Below, one piece after another: positions 56,084 through 64,000 of a stretch of DNA of 64,000 nt. The translations under genes and the position numbers were made by a program. Position 1 is the first letter of the stretch, and every line of letters begins with the position of its first letter. Where the stretch lies: contig NZ_JACJPF010000028.1 in NCBI RefSeq assembly GCF_014695915.1, positions 1-64,000 of the forward strand, given 5' to 3'. Below the pieces are notes generated by a model that did not search any database, was not told where the DNA came from, and saw only the letters and a list, made by a program, of their open reading frames with translations. The stretch comes from Trichocoleus sp. FACHB-40. Its GTDB lineage: Bacteria > Cyanobacteriota > Cyanobacteriia > Cyanobacteriales > FACHB-T130.

Positions 56084-56818
56084 TTGACCCAATACCAACT
56101 ACACATCCCCCAGTTGTTCAAAGGCATTGCCCTGTTTACACCAGGGGGGGATTTAATTTATTGTATTGACTCGACTAAGCAGAACCACTGGCACCTGCAT
56201 TTGTGTGCTGGACTTCAAGAAATGCTGGGGTTACAGGAGCCTCCTCATTTTTTAGTGCCAGCGTACACTGCCACAATCGATCGCTGGTTTGCTCCTTACA
56301 CCCAAGAATTGCAGGTTGCGGCTGAAGTCTATCCGCCAGTGCGACGACATCAGGCATTACTGAATGGGGTTTTTCAGACTGGCGATTGGCAAAATTGGCA
56401 GATTGCTCCTTGGCCCCCAGAATTAGGCGACCCGATTGTACTAGAAACTTATCGCGACCAATTTCCCCAGCTTTGGGAAAACCACGACTTGATCGTGCGC
56501 TTGGAGCGAACTGGTTTCCAACCTTCATTACCTACAGTCCCGACTCGTGGCTATGTCCTGCGCCTGTTTGTTTCCGGACATAATGGAACCACTGAACGGA
56601 CTCTCCAAAGTTTGCACCAGCTGTTAGAGCAATCTCTTGGTCATCCTTACACTTTGAAAGTTATTGATATCTTCAAACACCCAGAGCAGGCGGAGTCTAA
56701 TCATATCTCTGCAACACCGACCCTTGTTCGGGTCTGGCCTCAGCCTGTGCGAAGGATTGTTGGTGATTTGGATAACATTGAAAGAGTGCTACAGGTACTC
56801 GGCGCTGTGGATTTATAA
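56084..56818 (+). CDS. KaiB-domain protein with an N-terminal extension
   Basis: A 244-residue protein whose last ~90 residues (from YVLRLFVSGHNGTTERTLQS) are a KaiB-like thioredoxin-type domain, with ALKVIDIF-like strand, HISATPTLVRVWPQPVRRIVGD and a closing helix. These match the clock protein KaiB and the sensor domain of SasA. The N-terminal ~150 residues (LFKGIALFTPGGDLIYCID, LGLQEPPHFLVPAYTATIDR) are not KaiB and not known to me; they look like a separate compact domain. The start is a TTG at 56084, as the frame has no other good start. Whether it acts in clock output or in pilus control is open. Confidence 0.75.
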   Translation: MTQYQLHIPQLFKGIALFTPGGDLIYCIDSTKQNHWHLHLCAGLQEMLGLQEPPHFLVPAYTATIDRWFAPYTQELQVAAEVYPPVRRHQALLNGVFQTGDWQNWQIAPWPPELGDPIVLETYRDQFPQLWENHDLIVRLERTGFQPSLPTVPTRGYVLRLFVSGHNGTTERTLQSLHQLLEQSLGHPYTLKVIDIFKHPEQAESNHISATPTLVRVWPQPVRRIVGDLDNIERVLQVLGAVDL

Positions 56819-56891
56819 ATTTTCTCTTGTTTATCTCGTTGTCAGTCTCTGGCTGGCAATGTAAATCTAGAGGCTCTGCCTCCGAAAATAG

Positions 56892-56916
56892 CATTCCCTG
56901 GCCCAGCCAGGGAATG
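56892..56916. terminator. hairpin repeat between convergent genes
   Basis: Arms CATTCCCTGGC and GCCAGGGAATG around a 3-nt loop, with GAGGC/GCCTC just before (56870-56882). It belongs to the CCCAGG/CCTGGG palindrome family and can end transcription from both sides. Confidence 0.6.
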
Positions 56917-56922
56917 AGAAAT

Positions 56923-58443
56923 TTAATTTTCATAAGCGGCGGGAATACAGACATCTGGCGCACACAACCCTGGAAACTTTATGGTTGTGACACTCAGCGT
57001 GGCGAGATTGACACAACGGATAGCATGGTTATTAGTATCCGCAATGTATAGATTGGAACCAACGGCACTTAGTCCTGATGGCTCAGAAAATCGTGCGCTG
57101 GTGCCTTCACCATCCTGAAATCCTGCCGTGCCTCCCAAAACAGTTTCGCAAATGCCGCTTTTGGGGTCAACTCGCTTAATTTTGTGGTTGTATGTATCAG
57201 CTACCCAAAGCGAATTTTGGGCATATTCAACACCCAGACAATGCTGGAGTCGCACGTCGTAGCCTTCACCATCAACATCTCCAAATCCAAATAGCTCACC
57301 GCTGCCGCAGACAGTTCGCACCTGAGCTTGTTTGCCTAGTCCGACACCGCGAATTGAACTAATTTCGCTGTCGGCTATGTATAATTCTTGGTCATCTGTA
57401 GTGATGCCACTGGGTTGGGAAAAGGCAGATTCGTCAAGATTTCCATCGACGCATGATTCTGCACCTGTGCCTGCATAGGTGCTGACGGTGCCAGTTTCTA
57501 GCTGCATTTCCCAGATTTGGTGAGGGCCAGCCATAGCGATAAATAGGCTATTTCCGACTTTTTCTAAATCCCAAGGGGAATTTAACTTAGTTTCTAGTCC
57601 AGCACCACTGTGGGGGCGAATTTGATGGCTTTGCTCGCCAGTACCAGCAATAGTTTGCACTTGCTGATTTTTGAGGTCAACTCTACGTATGGCGTGGTTT
57701 TCGGTGTCGGCGACATAGAGAATTTGATTCTCGGTATCTAGTGCCATGCCTTGAGGAGCGAAAAACTGAGCTTCGGTAAAGGAACCGTCGGTTAAGCCTT
57801 GTTTGCCAGTGCCAATTATATATAGCACTTCCCCTGCGATGGTACTGGCAACGATGCGGTGATGACCGGAGTCAGCGATGAATAAGCGATCGCCATCCGC
57901 TAACACTTTACCGGGAAAAGCCAGGGGTGTCCCCAAGGGTTGCCGCTGTTTTTCCAAAATGGGGCTAAGTTCATGAAAATTAATCGTTCCCTGCTCTTTG
58001 TGTTGCTCAATTAGCTGCGAAATCAACTGGTCTAAAGCATCCCGATTTCCTTCCCCAGACATATAGCCAATGACGTAGCTTTCCGGGTCAATCACCATCA
58101 AGGTAGGCCATGCACGGACGGCATAGTGTCGCCAAATTGCAAAATTGCTGTCAACTACGACTGGATGCTCAATGTCATAACGCAGGATTGCCTGACGGAT
58201 GTTTTCAGCTTCTTTCTCGTTTTCAAATTTGGGAGAATGAACGCCAATGACTGTGAGGCTGTCTTTGTATTTTTGTTCGAGGTATTTTAAATCTGGCAAG
58301 ACGTGCAGGCAGTTGATGCAGCAATATGTCCAAAAGTCAAGTATTACGACTCGCCCTTTTAACTCTTGGATAGAAAGAGGGCGGTCGGTGTTTAGCCAGG
58401 TTTTGTTTTTGGGAAACTCTGGCGCTCTAACGCGGGGAGTCAT
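56923..58443 (-). CDS. thioredoxin-like protein with NHL repeats (NHLRC2-like)
   Basis: A 506-residue protein. The N-terminal thioredoxin-like fold (about 25-145) has CCINC in FWTYCCINCLHVLP, a CxxC-type site, and the cis-proline region AVRAWPTLMVID. The C-terminal ~330 residues are NHL-like beta-propeller repeats, for example ADSGHHRIV, VADTENHAIRRVD, ADTYNHKIKRVD and ADTNNHAIRCVN. This resembles bacterial and animal NHLRC2-type proteins, which couple a redox domain with a propeller. No signal peptide is present, so cytoplasmic location is likely. Function in bacteria is not established. Confidence 0.8.
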   Translation of the reverse strand: MTPRVRAPEFPKNKTWLNTDRPLSIQELKGRVVILDFWTYCCINCLHVLPDLKYLEQKYKDSLTVIGVHSPKFENEKEAENIRQAILRYDIEHPVVVDSNFAIWRHYAVRAWPTLMVIDPESYVIGYMSGEGNRDALDQLISQLIEQHKEQGTINFHELSPILEKQRQPLGTPLAFPGKVLADGDRLFIADSGHHRIVASTIAGEVLYIIGTGKQGLTDGSFTEAQFFAPQGMALDTENQILYVADTENHAIRRVDLKNQQVQTIAGTGEQSHQIRPHSGAGLETKLNSPWDLEKVGNSLFIAMAGPHQIWEMQLETGTVSTYAGTGAESCVDGNLDESAFSQPSGITTDDQELYIADSEISSIRGVGLGKQAQVRTVCGSGELFGFGDVDGEGYDVRLQHCLGVEYAQNSLWVADTYNHKIKRVDPKSGICETVLGGTAGFQDGEGTSARFSEPSGLSAVGSNLYIADTNNHAIRCVNLATLSVTTIKFPGLCAPDVCIPAAYEN

Positions 58444-58614
58444 AGCTTTATTCGTGGGCGCGATCGCATAACTTTACACTCCTTTACGTTAGCGAAACTT
58501 TGGTTGACTACTTTATACCGGGAGTGCGATCGCGCAAAAAAGGCTGAAAAATGTCAATCTATCGTAAAAATTCGGGAACCCTGAGTTTAGAACCTTACGT
58601 TAAGCCGACTGGTT

Positions 58615-58885
58615 ATGACTCAGCCGAATCTTCTGGAACTTGCTCGCGCAAGGCGATCCCAAAGCGGCTTCACTGGAAGCGATCGCATCCAATATTAAAT
58701 CACCGCCACAATTAGAGACTTTGCTCAATCAAATCAACCGTGACTTTGCTGTACCGCTTCTGGCTCAATGCCAGAAAATTGCTCAGTTAGACGGCGTGAC
58801 AACACCAGAAGAAGCAAAGGTGATAGATACCATTACTGAGAAATTTGGCATTGAGCTAGATTTGGTTACAGTTTCGCTGGTTTAG
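58615..58885 (+). pseudogene. small conserved gene with an apparent +1 frameshift
   Basis: The expected start is ATG 58615, translating MTQPNLLELAR. The continuation (QGDPKAASLEAIASNIKSPP and onward through CQKIAQLDGVTTPEEAKVID) is in the next frame, which opens only from TTG 58640. MTxPNLLELAxQGDPKA is a typical opening of a cyanobacterial protein family as I recall it, so an extra base near 58645-58649 (within CGCGC) is the simplest explanation. It could be a true mutation, a sequencing error, or alternative initiation at the TTG. The 81-residue downstream part keeps a conserved helical domain of unknown function. Confidence 0.5.
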
Positions 58886-58902
58886 GGCAGGAGGGTTTAG
58901 AG

Positions 58903-58932
58903 AATCAGAGAATGCGATCGCATTCTCTGATT
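58903..58932. terminator. 30-nt perfect palindrome with a HIP1 centre
   Basis: AATCAGAGAATGCGA and its exact complement, centred on GCGATCGC. It lies between convergent genes (ends 58885 and 58956), followed by TTTTG on the plus strand. Confidence 0.6.
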
Positions 58933-58955
58933 TTGACCCAGTTTTTCTAGGGTTA

Positions 58956-60761
58956 TCAACCTCCTGACTCAGCCTCTCCTATCTCCTCAGCTTCGGGAGA
59001 AGGTTCTGGTGTTACTGGTGTTGCTGATTTCTTGAAGAAGCTGCTGGGGATATCTGGTTCAGTTGGGGCTTGGATAATCCTTGGGGTTGGGGTTGGAGAA
59101 GTTTTTGGCAGGAAGACTCCCTTCAAATCCACTTTGGGTTTAGCTTCCGATGATGTTGTCGAAGGTACTGCATCTAGTGAACTCTCTGCCTGAGGCTCAA
59201 CCAAATCAGTAGTCACTGCTTCAGGCGCTGGTGATGGCACTATCTCCGGTAGCGTTGGCGGCAAGCTGGGGGAAGGAGTAACAACACCTGGCTCTGGTTC
59301 AGGAGCTGTTTCTGGTGCCAAGGGTTCCGGAGAAGGCGTTTCGATAACTTCTGGCTCTGTCGGTGGCAAGCTAGGAGCAGGTGTCACCTCCTGGGAAGGT
59401 TGCCGCCGGAAGCGATTGAAGAAGCCGCCTTTAGGCTTTTCTACCTGTTTTGTCTGGGTCGGTACTGCTTCAATTGGGGGAATCAGTTCTACTTCTGGAG
59501 TTGGAATCGGCGATACTTCCGGTTCTGGTAACAACTCTGGTAGCGGGATTATTTCTGGTGGTGCTGGTTCCGGAGTCGGCGACTCCATCACCTCTGGCAA
59601 TGTAGGTGATGGAACTGGGGCAGATTTACCACGGAAGCGATTGAAAAAGCCACCTTTGGGTTTTTCTACCTGTTTTCTCTGGGTCGGTAAAGGTTCGGCT
59701 GGTATTGTTGGCTGTACTTCTTCCGGTTCTGTCGGTATCTCTTCCTCTATCTGAGGCGTAGGCGTTTCTTCAACGCTAGGAGTTTGTAACGGTTCCGGTG
59801 TCGGCGTTGGCGTTGGTATTGGTGTCGTAGCGGTGTAGTTGGGGTTTACAATTCCCCGAACTTGATCTGCTGAGAATTCGCCCCGCACAATCTTGTCAAG
59901 GGGATCTTTGCCTTTGGGATCGTAGGTTATCAGCCGGACTGTGTTGTTAAACACATTGTTAACTGGGTTTCCCTTCTCATCCAGAAACTCTAGTTGTACC
60001 CAGTTTTTCCCTTGGTTAAAGCCGTTGAGATAAAGCGGTTGCCATCTGTCTAGAACAAAGCTTTGACCATTCACTGTGACACGTACTCGCCAGTCAGCAA
60101 TGTCGTCTTCAGGATTTTCCTTCGCGACTAGGTGCAGGGGGGCGTTGGTCAGATAGAAATCGAGCATGATTGGCTCGGCCCCATAGCTGCCTTTAGGACG
60201 GCTATAGGTTAACAGTGGCTGTTGAGGATCGGGGTTGTTGCCTGCTGTCTTGGTGAACAGGTGAAAGGTAGTTTGGGCGTAAGCGCCTTCATTTTTGAAG
60301 CTCTCATGCCAAGGACGGGAGGCAAAGACTCGCAGGGTATGAGTTCCGGGAGCTAAATCTTCAAAAACTAAGGGTTTGTTTAAGTCGTAAACCGCCTCAT
60401 AAGGTTGGTTGTCAAGGATTACGTGCAGATGCGGGCCTAGACCAAAGTCAGGGTTTTTGAAGATTGGCAAGTCCTGAACCTGGAGCCTTACCTCAACTTT
60501 GGTGTCTTGAAGAATTTCATCTGCCTGGGGGCTGAGAATACTTACTTGCGGCTGATAAGCTTCCAAGGCTGGACGCAACTGTTGAATGACTTCTGGCGGT
60601 GACACTTCTGAGACTGCCCCAGAGGCTAGGGAAGATATGCCTTTGGAGGCAGGATCTGACGGTTTCGGGGAGGCTTTGCCACACCCCGCTAAACTTCCCA
60701 CCAATACTGCTGCCATCAGAAATGAAACTAGCACTCTTACGGGTTTCCACTGGCGATTCAT
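58956..60761 (-). CDS. proline-rich lipoprotein with repeated modules, function unknown
   Basis: A ~601-residue protein. The N-terminus has a lipoprotein signal with LAGCGK, so it is probably membrane-anchored outside the cytoplasm. Residues ~50-300 form a beta-rich domain (SILSPQADEILQDTKVEVRL, GPHLHVILDNQPYEAVYDL) of a kind I cannot name. The C-terminal half is Pro/Glu/Thr-rich and contains two copies of a module (KQVEKPKGGFFNRFR, encoded near 59400-59460 and 59630-59690). A GTG at 60770 is an alternative start to the ATG 60761. The low-complexity tail may be disordered or bind a partner through the GGFFNRFR peptides. Confidence 0.7.
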   Translation of the reverse strand: MNRQWKPVRVLVSFLMAAVLVGSLAGCGKASPKPSDPASKGISSLASGAVSEVSPPEVIQQLRPALEAYQPQVSILSPQADEILQDTKVEVRLQVQDLPIFKNPDFGLGPHLHVILDNQPYEAVYDLNKPLVFEDLAPGTHTLRVFASRPWHESFKNEGAYAQTTFHLFTKTAGNNPDPQQPLLTYSRPKGSYGAEPIMLDFYLTNAPLHLVAKENPEDDIADWRVRVTVNGQSFVLDRWQPLYLNGFNQGKNWVQLEFLDEKGNPVNNVFNNTVRLITYDPKGKDPLDKIVRGEFSADQVRGIVNPNYTATTPIPTPTPTPEPLQTPSVEETPTPQIEEEIPTEPEEVQPTIPAEPLPTQRKQVEKPKGGFFNRFRGKSAPVPSPTLPEVMESPTPEPAPPEIIPLPELLPEPEVSPIPTPEVELIPPIEAVPTQTKQVEKPKGGFFNRFRRQPSQEVTPAPSLPPTEPEVIETPSPEPLAPETAPEPEPGVVTPSPSLPPTLPEIVPSPAPEAVTTDLVEPQAESSLDAVPSTTSSEAKPKVDLKGVFLPKTSPTPTPRIIQAPTEPDIPSSFFKKSATPVTPEPSPEAEEIGEAESGG

Positions 60762-61215
60762 GCCCAACACTCACTCCTACTCTTTGCGCGACAGCTGCCC
60801 ATAGGGAAATATAGCCCAAAAGCATGAATCTGACCGCCGAAATCTAGGGAATTTCCGTAGATGGTAAGGAAAAAAATACCAGCTTTAAATGAGCTGATAA
60901 TTTAGTTTTGTAAACTAAATTTAACGCCTCTTGACTTTGTACCCCTGATTATGGAGGTGCAAGCTAAGTTGCATAAACGATTGACCAAATTTGAATTATT
61001 GTTAAGTCCATCGGAATAGGCTGTAATTCAAGACCTATCATCTACAAGATAGAGGGTGTGGTTTTGAATCCTTCCCTCTGTAGTGAACCCTTTAAAACGG
61101 GCATTACATAATTCGGGGAAAGTGGTTCTTCCCAGCCAGCTTTCCTGCCCCCATTAAAATCAACTTTGTTGAATGGGACAGTTCTCGTTCCTTGTCTAAA
61201 GAGAGGAGAGTCCTC
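60762..61215. other. upstream region of psaA
   Basis: About 450 nt that should hold the psaA promoter and 5' leader. A weak AGAGGG/CCCTCT hairpin (about 61048-61080) and one ATTACATA half-site of the HLR1 type (about 61101) are seen, but no complete HLR1 or -35/-10 pair. The ribosome-binding region GAGGAGAG precedes the ATG. Confidence 0.4.
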
Positions 61216-63471
61216 ATGACAATCAGTCCTCCGGAGCGGGAGCAAAAGGTAAGGGTAGTAGTTGATAAAGACCCGGTACCAACTTCTTTTGAGAAGTGGT
61301 CGCAGCCCGGTCATTTTGACCGCACCCTTGCTAGAGGGCCAAAAACCACCACCTGGATTTGGAACCTTCACGCTCTCGCCCACGATTTCGATAGTCATAC
61401 AAGTGACTTAGAAGACGTATCTCGGAAAATCTTTGCGGCGCACTTTGGTCACTTAGCCATTGTCTTCATCTGGCTAAGCGGTATGGAATTTCATGGCGCT
61501 CGCTTTTCTAACTACGAAGCTTGGCTAGCCAATCCCCTTGGAATCAGGCCTAGCGCTCAAGTTGTCTGGCCAATAGTAGGTCAAGATATTTTGAATGCCG
61601 ATGTGGGCGGTGGCTTCCACGGAATTCAAATTACATCCGGCTTGTTCCAGGTTTGGCGGGCGGCTGGCTTTACAAACACATTCCAGCTTTACTGCACTGC
61701 CATTGGTGGCTTGGTAGCAGCCGCTCTGATGCTGTTTGCTGGCTGGTTCCACTATCACAAGCGTGCTCCTAAACTGGAATGGTTCCAGAACGTGGAGTCG
61801 ATGCTGAACCACCACCTAGCAGGATTGCTAGGTCTGGGATGCTTGTCTTGGGCAGGTCACCAAATTCACGTGGCCCTACCCACCAACAAGCTGCTGGATG
61901 CGGGAGTGGCTATCAAAGATATCCCCCTGCCCCAAGAGTTCATTTTGAACCGTGACTTGATGGCGCAGCTGTATCCCAGCTTTAACCAAGGGTTAACGCC
62001 GTTCTGGACTTTGAATTGGGGTCAGTATGCTGACTTCCTCACCTTCAAAGGTGGCTTAAACCCAGTCACTGGCGGCTTATGGCTGACAGATACAGCCCAC
62101 CATCACTTGGCTTTGGCGGTGCTGTTCATCATCGCCGGTCATATGTACCGCACCAACTGGGGAATTGGTCACAGCATTAAGGAAATCCTAGAGAACCACA
62201 AAGGCCCCTTCACAGGTGATGGTCATAAAGGTCTCTATGAAAACCTCACAACGTCCTGGCACGCTCAGTTGGGTATCAACCTAGCTATGCTGGGTTCTGT
62301 GACCATTATTGTGGCGCACCATATGTACGCGATGCCTCCGTATCCGTACCTCGCCACTGACTACGCGACGCAGTTGTCCATATTCACCCACCATATGTGG
62401 ATTGGGGCATTCTGTATCGTTGGTGGAGCAGCTCACGCTACCATTTTCATGGTGCGGGATTACGATCCGGTTGTGAACCAAAACAACTTGCTGGATCGGG
62501 TGATTCGTCACCGGGATGCAATCATCTCTCACCTCAACTGGGTATGTATTTTCCTGGGCTTACACAGCTTCGGTTTGTACATTCACAATGACACGATGAG
62601 TGCCTTGGGTCGTCCCCAAGATATGTTCTCGGATACAGCAATTCAGCTGCAACCGGTATTTGCTCAGTGGGTGCAAAACCTGCACACTCTGGCTCCCGGC
62701 GCTACCGCTCCCAACCAGCTTGAGCCAGTTAGCTATGCCTTCGGCGGCGGGATTATGGCTGTAGGTGGCAAGGTAGCGATGATGCCACTTGCGCTGGGTA
62801 CGGCGGATTTCATGATCCACCATATTCACGCCTTCCAAATTCACGTTACAGTGCTGATTCTGCTGAAGGGCTTCCTGTTTGCTCGTAGCTCTCGTCTGAT
62901 TCCAGACAAGATGAATCTCGGCTTCCGGTTCCCGTGCGACGGTCCTGGTCGTGGCGGTACCTGCCAGGTTTCTGGTTGGGACCACGTTTACCTGGGTCTG
63001 TTCTGGATGTTCAACACGATTGCGATCGCGGTTTACCACTTCAGCTGGAAAATGCAGTCGGATGTGTGGGGAACAGTCAACGCCGATGGTACGGTGGATC
63101 ACATAACTGGTGGCAACTTTGCGATGAGTGCCATCACGATCAACGGCTGGTTGCGTGACTTCCAGTGGGCGCAAGCCGCTCAAGTGATTCAATCCTACGG
63201 ATCAGCTCTCTCCGCTTATGGTCTGCTGTTCCTGGGCGCTCACTTTGTCTGGGCATTCAGCTTAATGTTCTTGTTCAGTGGTCGTGGCTACTGGCAGGAG
63301 CTGATTGAATCCATCGTTTGGGCGCACAATAAACTAAAAGTTGCCCCATCGATCCAGCCTCGCGCTCTGAGCATCATTCAGGGTCGGGCTGTGGGGGTTG
63401 CTCACTTCCTGCTGGGAGCAATCGTCACGATATGGGCGTTCTTCGAGGCGCGAATCCTATCAATAGGATAA
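61216..63471 (+). CDS. psaA: photosystem I P700 chlorophyll a apoprotein A1
   Basis: Core reaction-centre subunit that carries half of P700 and, with PsaB, the FX cluster, in the thylakoid membrane. Starting at the ATG 61216 it has 751 residues, the normal length; an open frame to 61192 would add 8 unneeded residues. The FX ligand loop [19 protein letters not shown] with its two cysteines is intact, and eleven membrane helices with many His ligands for chlorophyll are visible. psaB follows after 81 nt, so the two are co-transcribed as in other cyanobacteria. Confidence 0.98.
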   Translation: MTISPPEREQKVRVVVDKDPVPTSFEKWSQPGHFDRTLARGPKTTTWIWNLHALAHDFDSHTSDLEDVSRKIFAAHFGHLAIVFIWLSGMEFHGARFSNYEAWLANPLGIRPSAQVVWPIVGQDILNADVGGGFHGIQITSGLFQVWRAAGFTNTFQLYCTAIGGLVAAALMLFAGWFHYHKRAPKLEWFQNVESMLNHHLAGLLGLGCLSWAGHQIHVALPTNKLLDAGVAIKDIPLPQEFILNRDLMAQLYPSFNQGLTPFWTLNWGQYADFLTFKGGLNPVTGGLWLTDTAHHHLALAVLFIIAGHMYRTNWGIGHSIKEILENHKGPFTGDGHKGLYENLTTSWHAQLGINLAMLGSVTIIVAHHMYAMPPYPYLATDYATQLSIFTHHMWIGAFCIVGGAAHATIFMVRDYDPVVNQNNLLDRVIRHRDAIISHLNWVCIFLGLHSFGLYIHNDTMSALGRPQDMFSDTAIQLQPVFAQWVQNLHTLAPGATAPNQLEPVSYAFGGGIMAVGGKVAMMPLALGTADFMIHHIHAFQIHVTVLILLKGFLFARSSRLIPDKMNLGFRFPCDGPGRGGTCQVSGWDHVYLGLFWMFNTIAIAVYHFSWKMQSDVWGTVNADGTVDHITGGNFAMSAITINGWLRDFQWAQAAQVIQSYGSALSAYGLLFLGAHFVWAFSLMFLFSGRGYWQELIESIVWAHNKLKVAPSIQPRALSIIQGRAVGVAHFLLGAIVTIWAFFEARILSIG

Positions 63472-63487
63472 GTCAGGACTGAGTAAT

Positions 63488-63530
63488 GAGTGCTGAGTAA
63501 TGAGTAGAACTTGCTTAGTTCTCAGCACTC
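63488..63530 (+). promoter_or_regulatory. inverted repeat in the psaA-psaB spacer
   Basis: Arms GAGTGCTGAG (63488-63497) and CTCAGCACTC (63521-63530), 10 bp, on top of direct repeats TGAGTAATGAGT. It lies between the psaA stop and the psaB start. It may stabilise the psaA message or tune the psaA:psaB ratio; this is inferred. Confidence 0.5.
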
Positions 63531-63552
63531 TGTACCGATAATTGAGGATACT

Positions 63553-64000
63553 ATGGCGACAAAATTTCCCAAATTTAGCCAAGACCTCGCTCAGGACCCG
63601 ACGACACGTCGGATCTGGTACGGGATTGCAATGGCTCACGACTTTGAAAGCCATGATGGAATGACGGAGGAAAATCTTTATCAAAAGATTTTTGCTACCC
63701 ACTTCGGTCAACTGGCAATTATTTTCCTGTGGGCTTCCAGTCTCCTGTTCCACGTCGCCTGGCAAGGTAACTTTGAGCAGTGGATCAAAGATCCGCTAAA
63801 TGTCCGTCCCATCGCTCACGCGATTTGGGACCCCCACTTTGGTCAACCGGCAGTAGAAGCTTTTACCCAAGGTGGTGCGAACTTTCCTGTAAACATTGCC
63901 TACTCTGGTGTCTACCACTGGTGGTACACCATTGGGATGCGGACGAATAATGACCTATTCCAAGGTGCAGTATTCCTGATTTTGCTGTCTGCGGTCTTCC
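63553..64000 (+). CDS. psaB: photosystem I P700 chlorophyll a apoprotein A2, 3' truncated by window
   Basis: The first 149 codons of the partner of PsaA. The N-terminus [22 protein letters not shown] and [33 protein letters not shown]-type helices are characteristic, including the early chlorophyll-binding histidines. The start is the ATG 63553; the ribosome-binding site is a modest GAGGA. The gene continues past the window edge, so the FX loop cannot be checked here. Confidence 0.97.
   Translation, partial: MATKFPKFSQDLAQDPTTRRIWYGIAMAHDFESHDGMTEENLYQKIFATHFGQLAIIFLWASSLLFHVAWQGNFEQWIKDPLNVRPIAHAIWDPHFGQPAVEAFTQGGANFPVNIAYSGVYHWWYTIGMRTNNDLFQGAVFLILLSAVF

Noticed and set aside
61040-61215. 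HLR1 high-light element or riboswitch before psaA
   Set aside because: Only one poor half-site (ATTACATA) and a weak hairpin were found, not the paired motif.
1-64000. tRNA, rRNA, CRISPR array or phage genes
   Set aside because: No cloverleaf with T-arm, no repeat-spacer array and no phage or transposase gene could be recognised.

Overview
The window is chromosomal DNA of a cyanobacterium. It ends with psaA and the start of psaB (photosystem I). It is rich in the HIP1 octamer GCGATCGC, carries the cyanobacterial fbp-tal-zwf-opcA block, KaiB, PilT, DUF1816 and PEP-CTERM type proteins, and has many short tandem heptamer repeats and dispersed palindromes between genes. Multi-PAS kinases, WD40/STAND proteins and STRR repeats suggest a large-genome, probably filamentous lineage, but genus cannot be fixed from the sequence alone. 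No rRNA, tRNA, CRISPR array, prophage or intact insertion sequence was seen.

Layout. 0.3-6 kb: a secreted CAP protein, an alpha/beta hydrolase, a DUF1816 protein, the pair mrnC-rlmB, a STAS anti-sigma antagonist (probably with an AUU start) and carA. 6-17.3 kb: three histidine kinases without an adjacent response regulator, a retropepsin-like protease and trpD. 17.3-22.8 kb: small exported proteins, a PEP-CTERM protein and a divergent PhoX phosphatase, separated by TTAA motifs in 11-bp phase that look like Pho boxes, then cysE. 22.9-26.2 kb: an FMN-binding PPOX protein and a B12-dependent ribonucleotide reductase split by a compact group I intron at its catalytic NPCG|E site.

26.5-35.8 kb: a small conserved protein, an RRM protein, pfkA, and the carbon block fbp, tal, zwf, opcA followed by cbiA. 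PfkA, FBPase, transaldolase and G6PDH with its activator OpcA cover the switch between the Calvin cycle and the oxidative pentose phosphate pathway. CbiA makes a precursor of the cofactor that the nearby reductase needs. 36-45.5 kb: a dynamin-like GTPase, a large transporter-like HEAT protein with a cyclic-nucleotide-binding partner, infC, a hydrolase, a BON protein and ilvH. 46-53.4 kb: a giant STAND ATPase with 14 WD40 repeats, a UgpC/MalK-type ATPase and wecB. 53.6-64 kb: a small membrane protein, pilT with a KaiB-domain protein just behind it, a thioredoxin-NHL protein, a small gene that looks frameshifted, a proline-rich lipoprotein, psaA and partial psaB.

The strongest unusual signals are the fully foldable group I intron, the Pho-box-like array, a heptamer repeat inside the cbiA reading frame with a matching copy 1.8 kb away, the AUU start with a strong Shine-Dalgarno, and the KaiB-domain/pilT neighbourhood.
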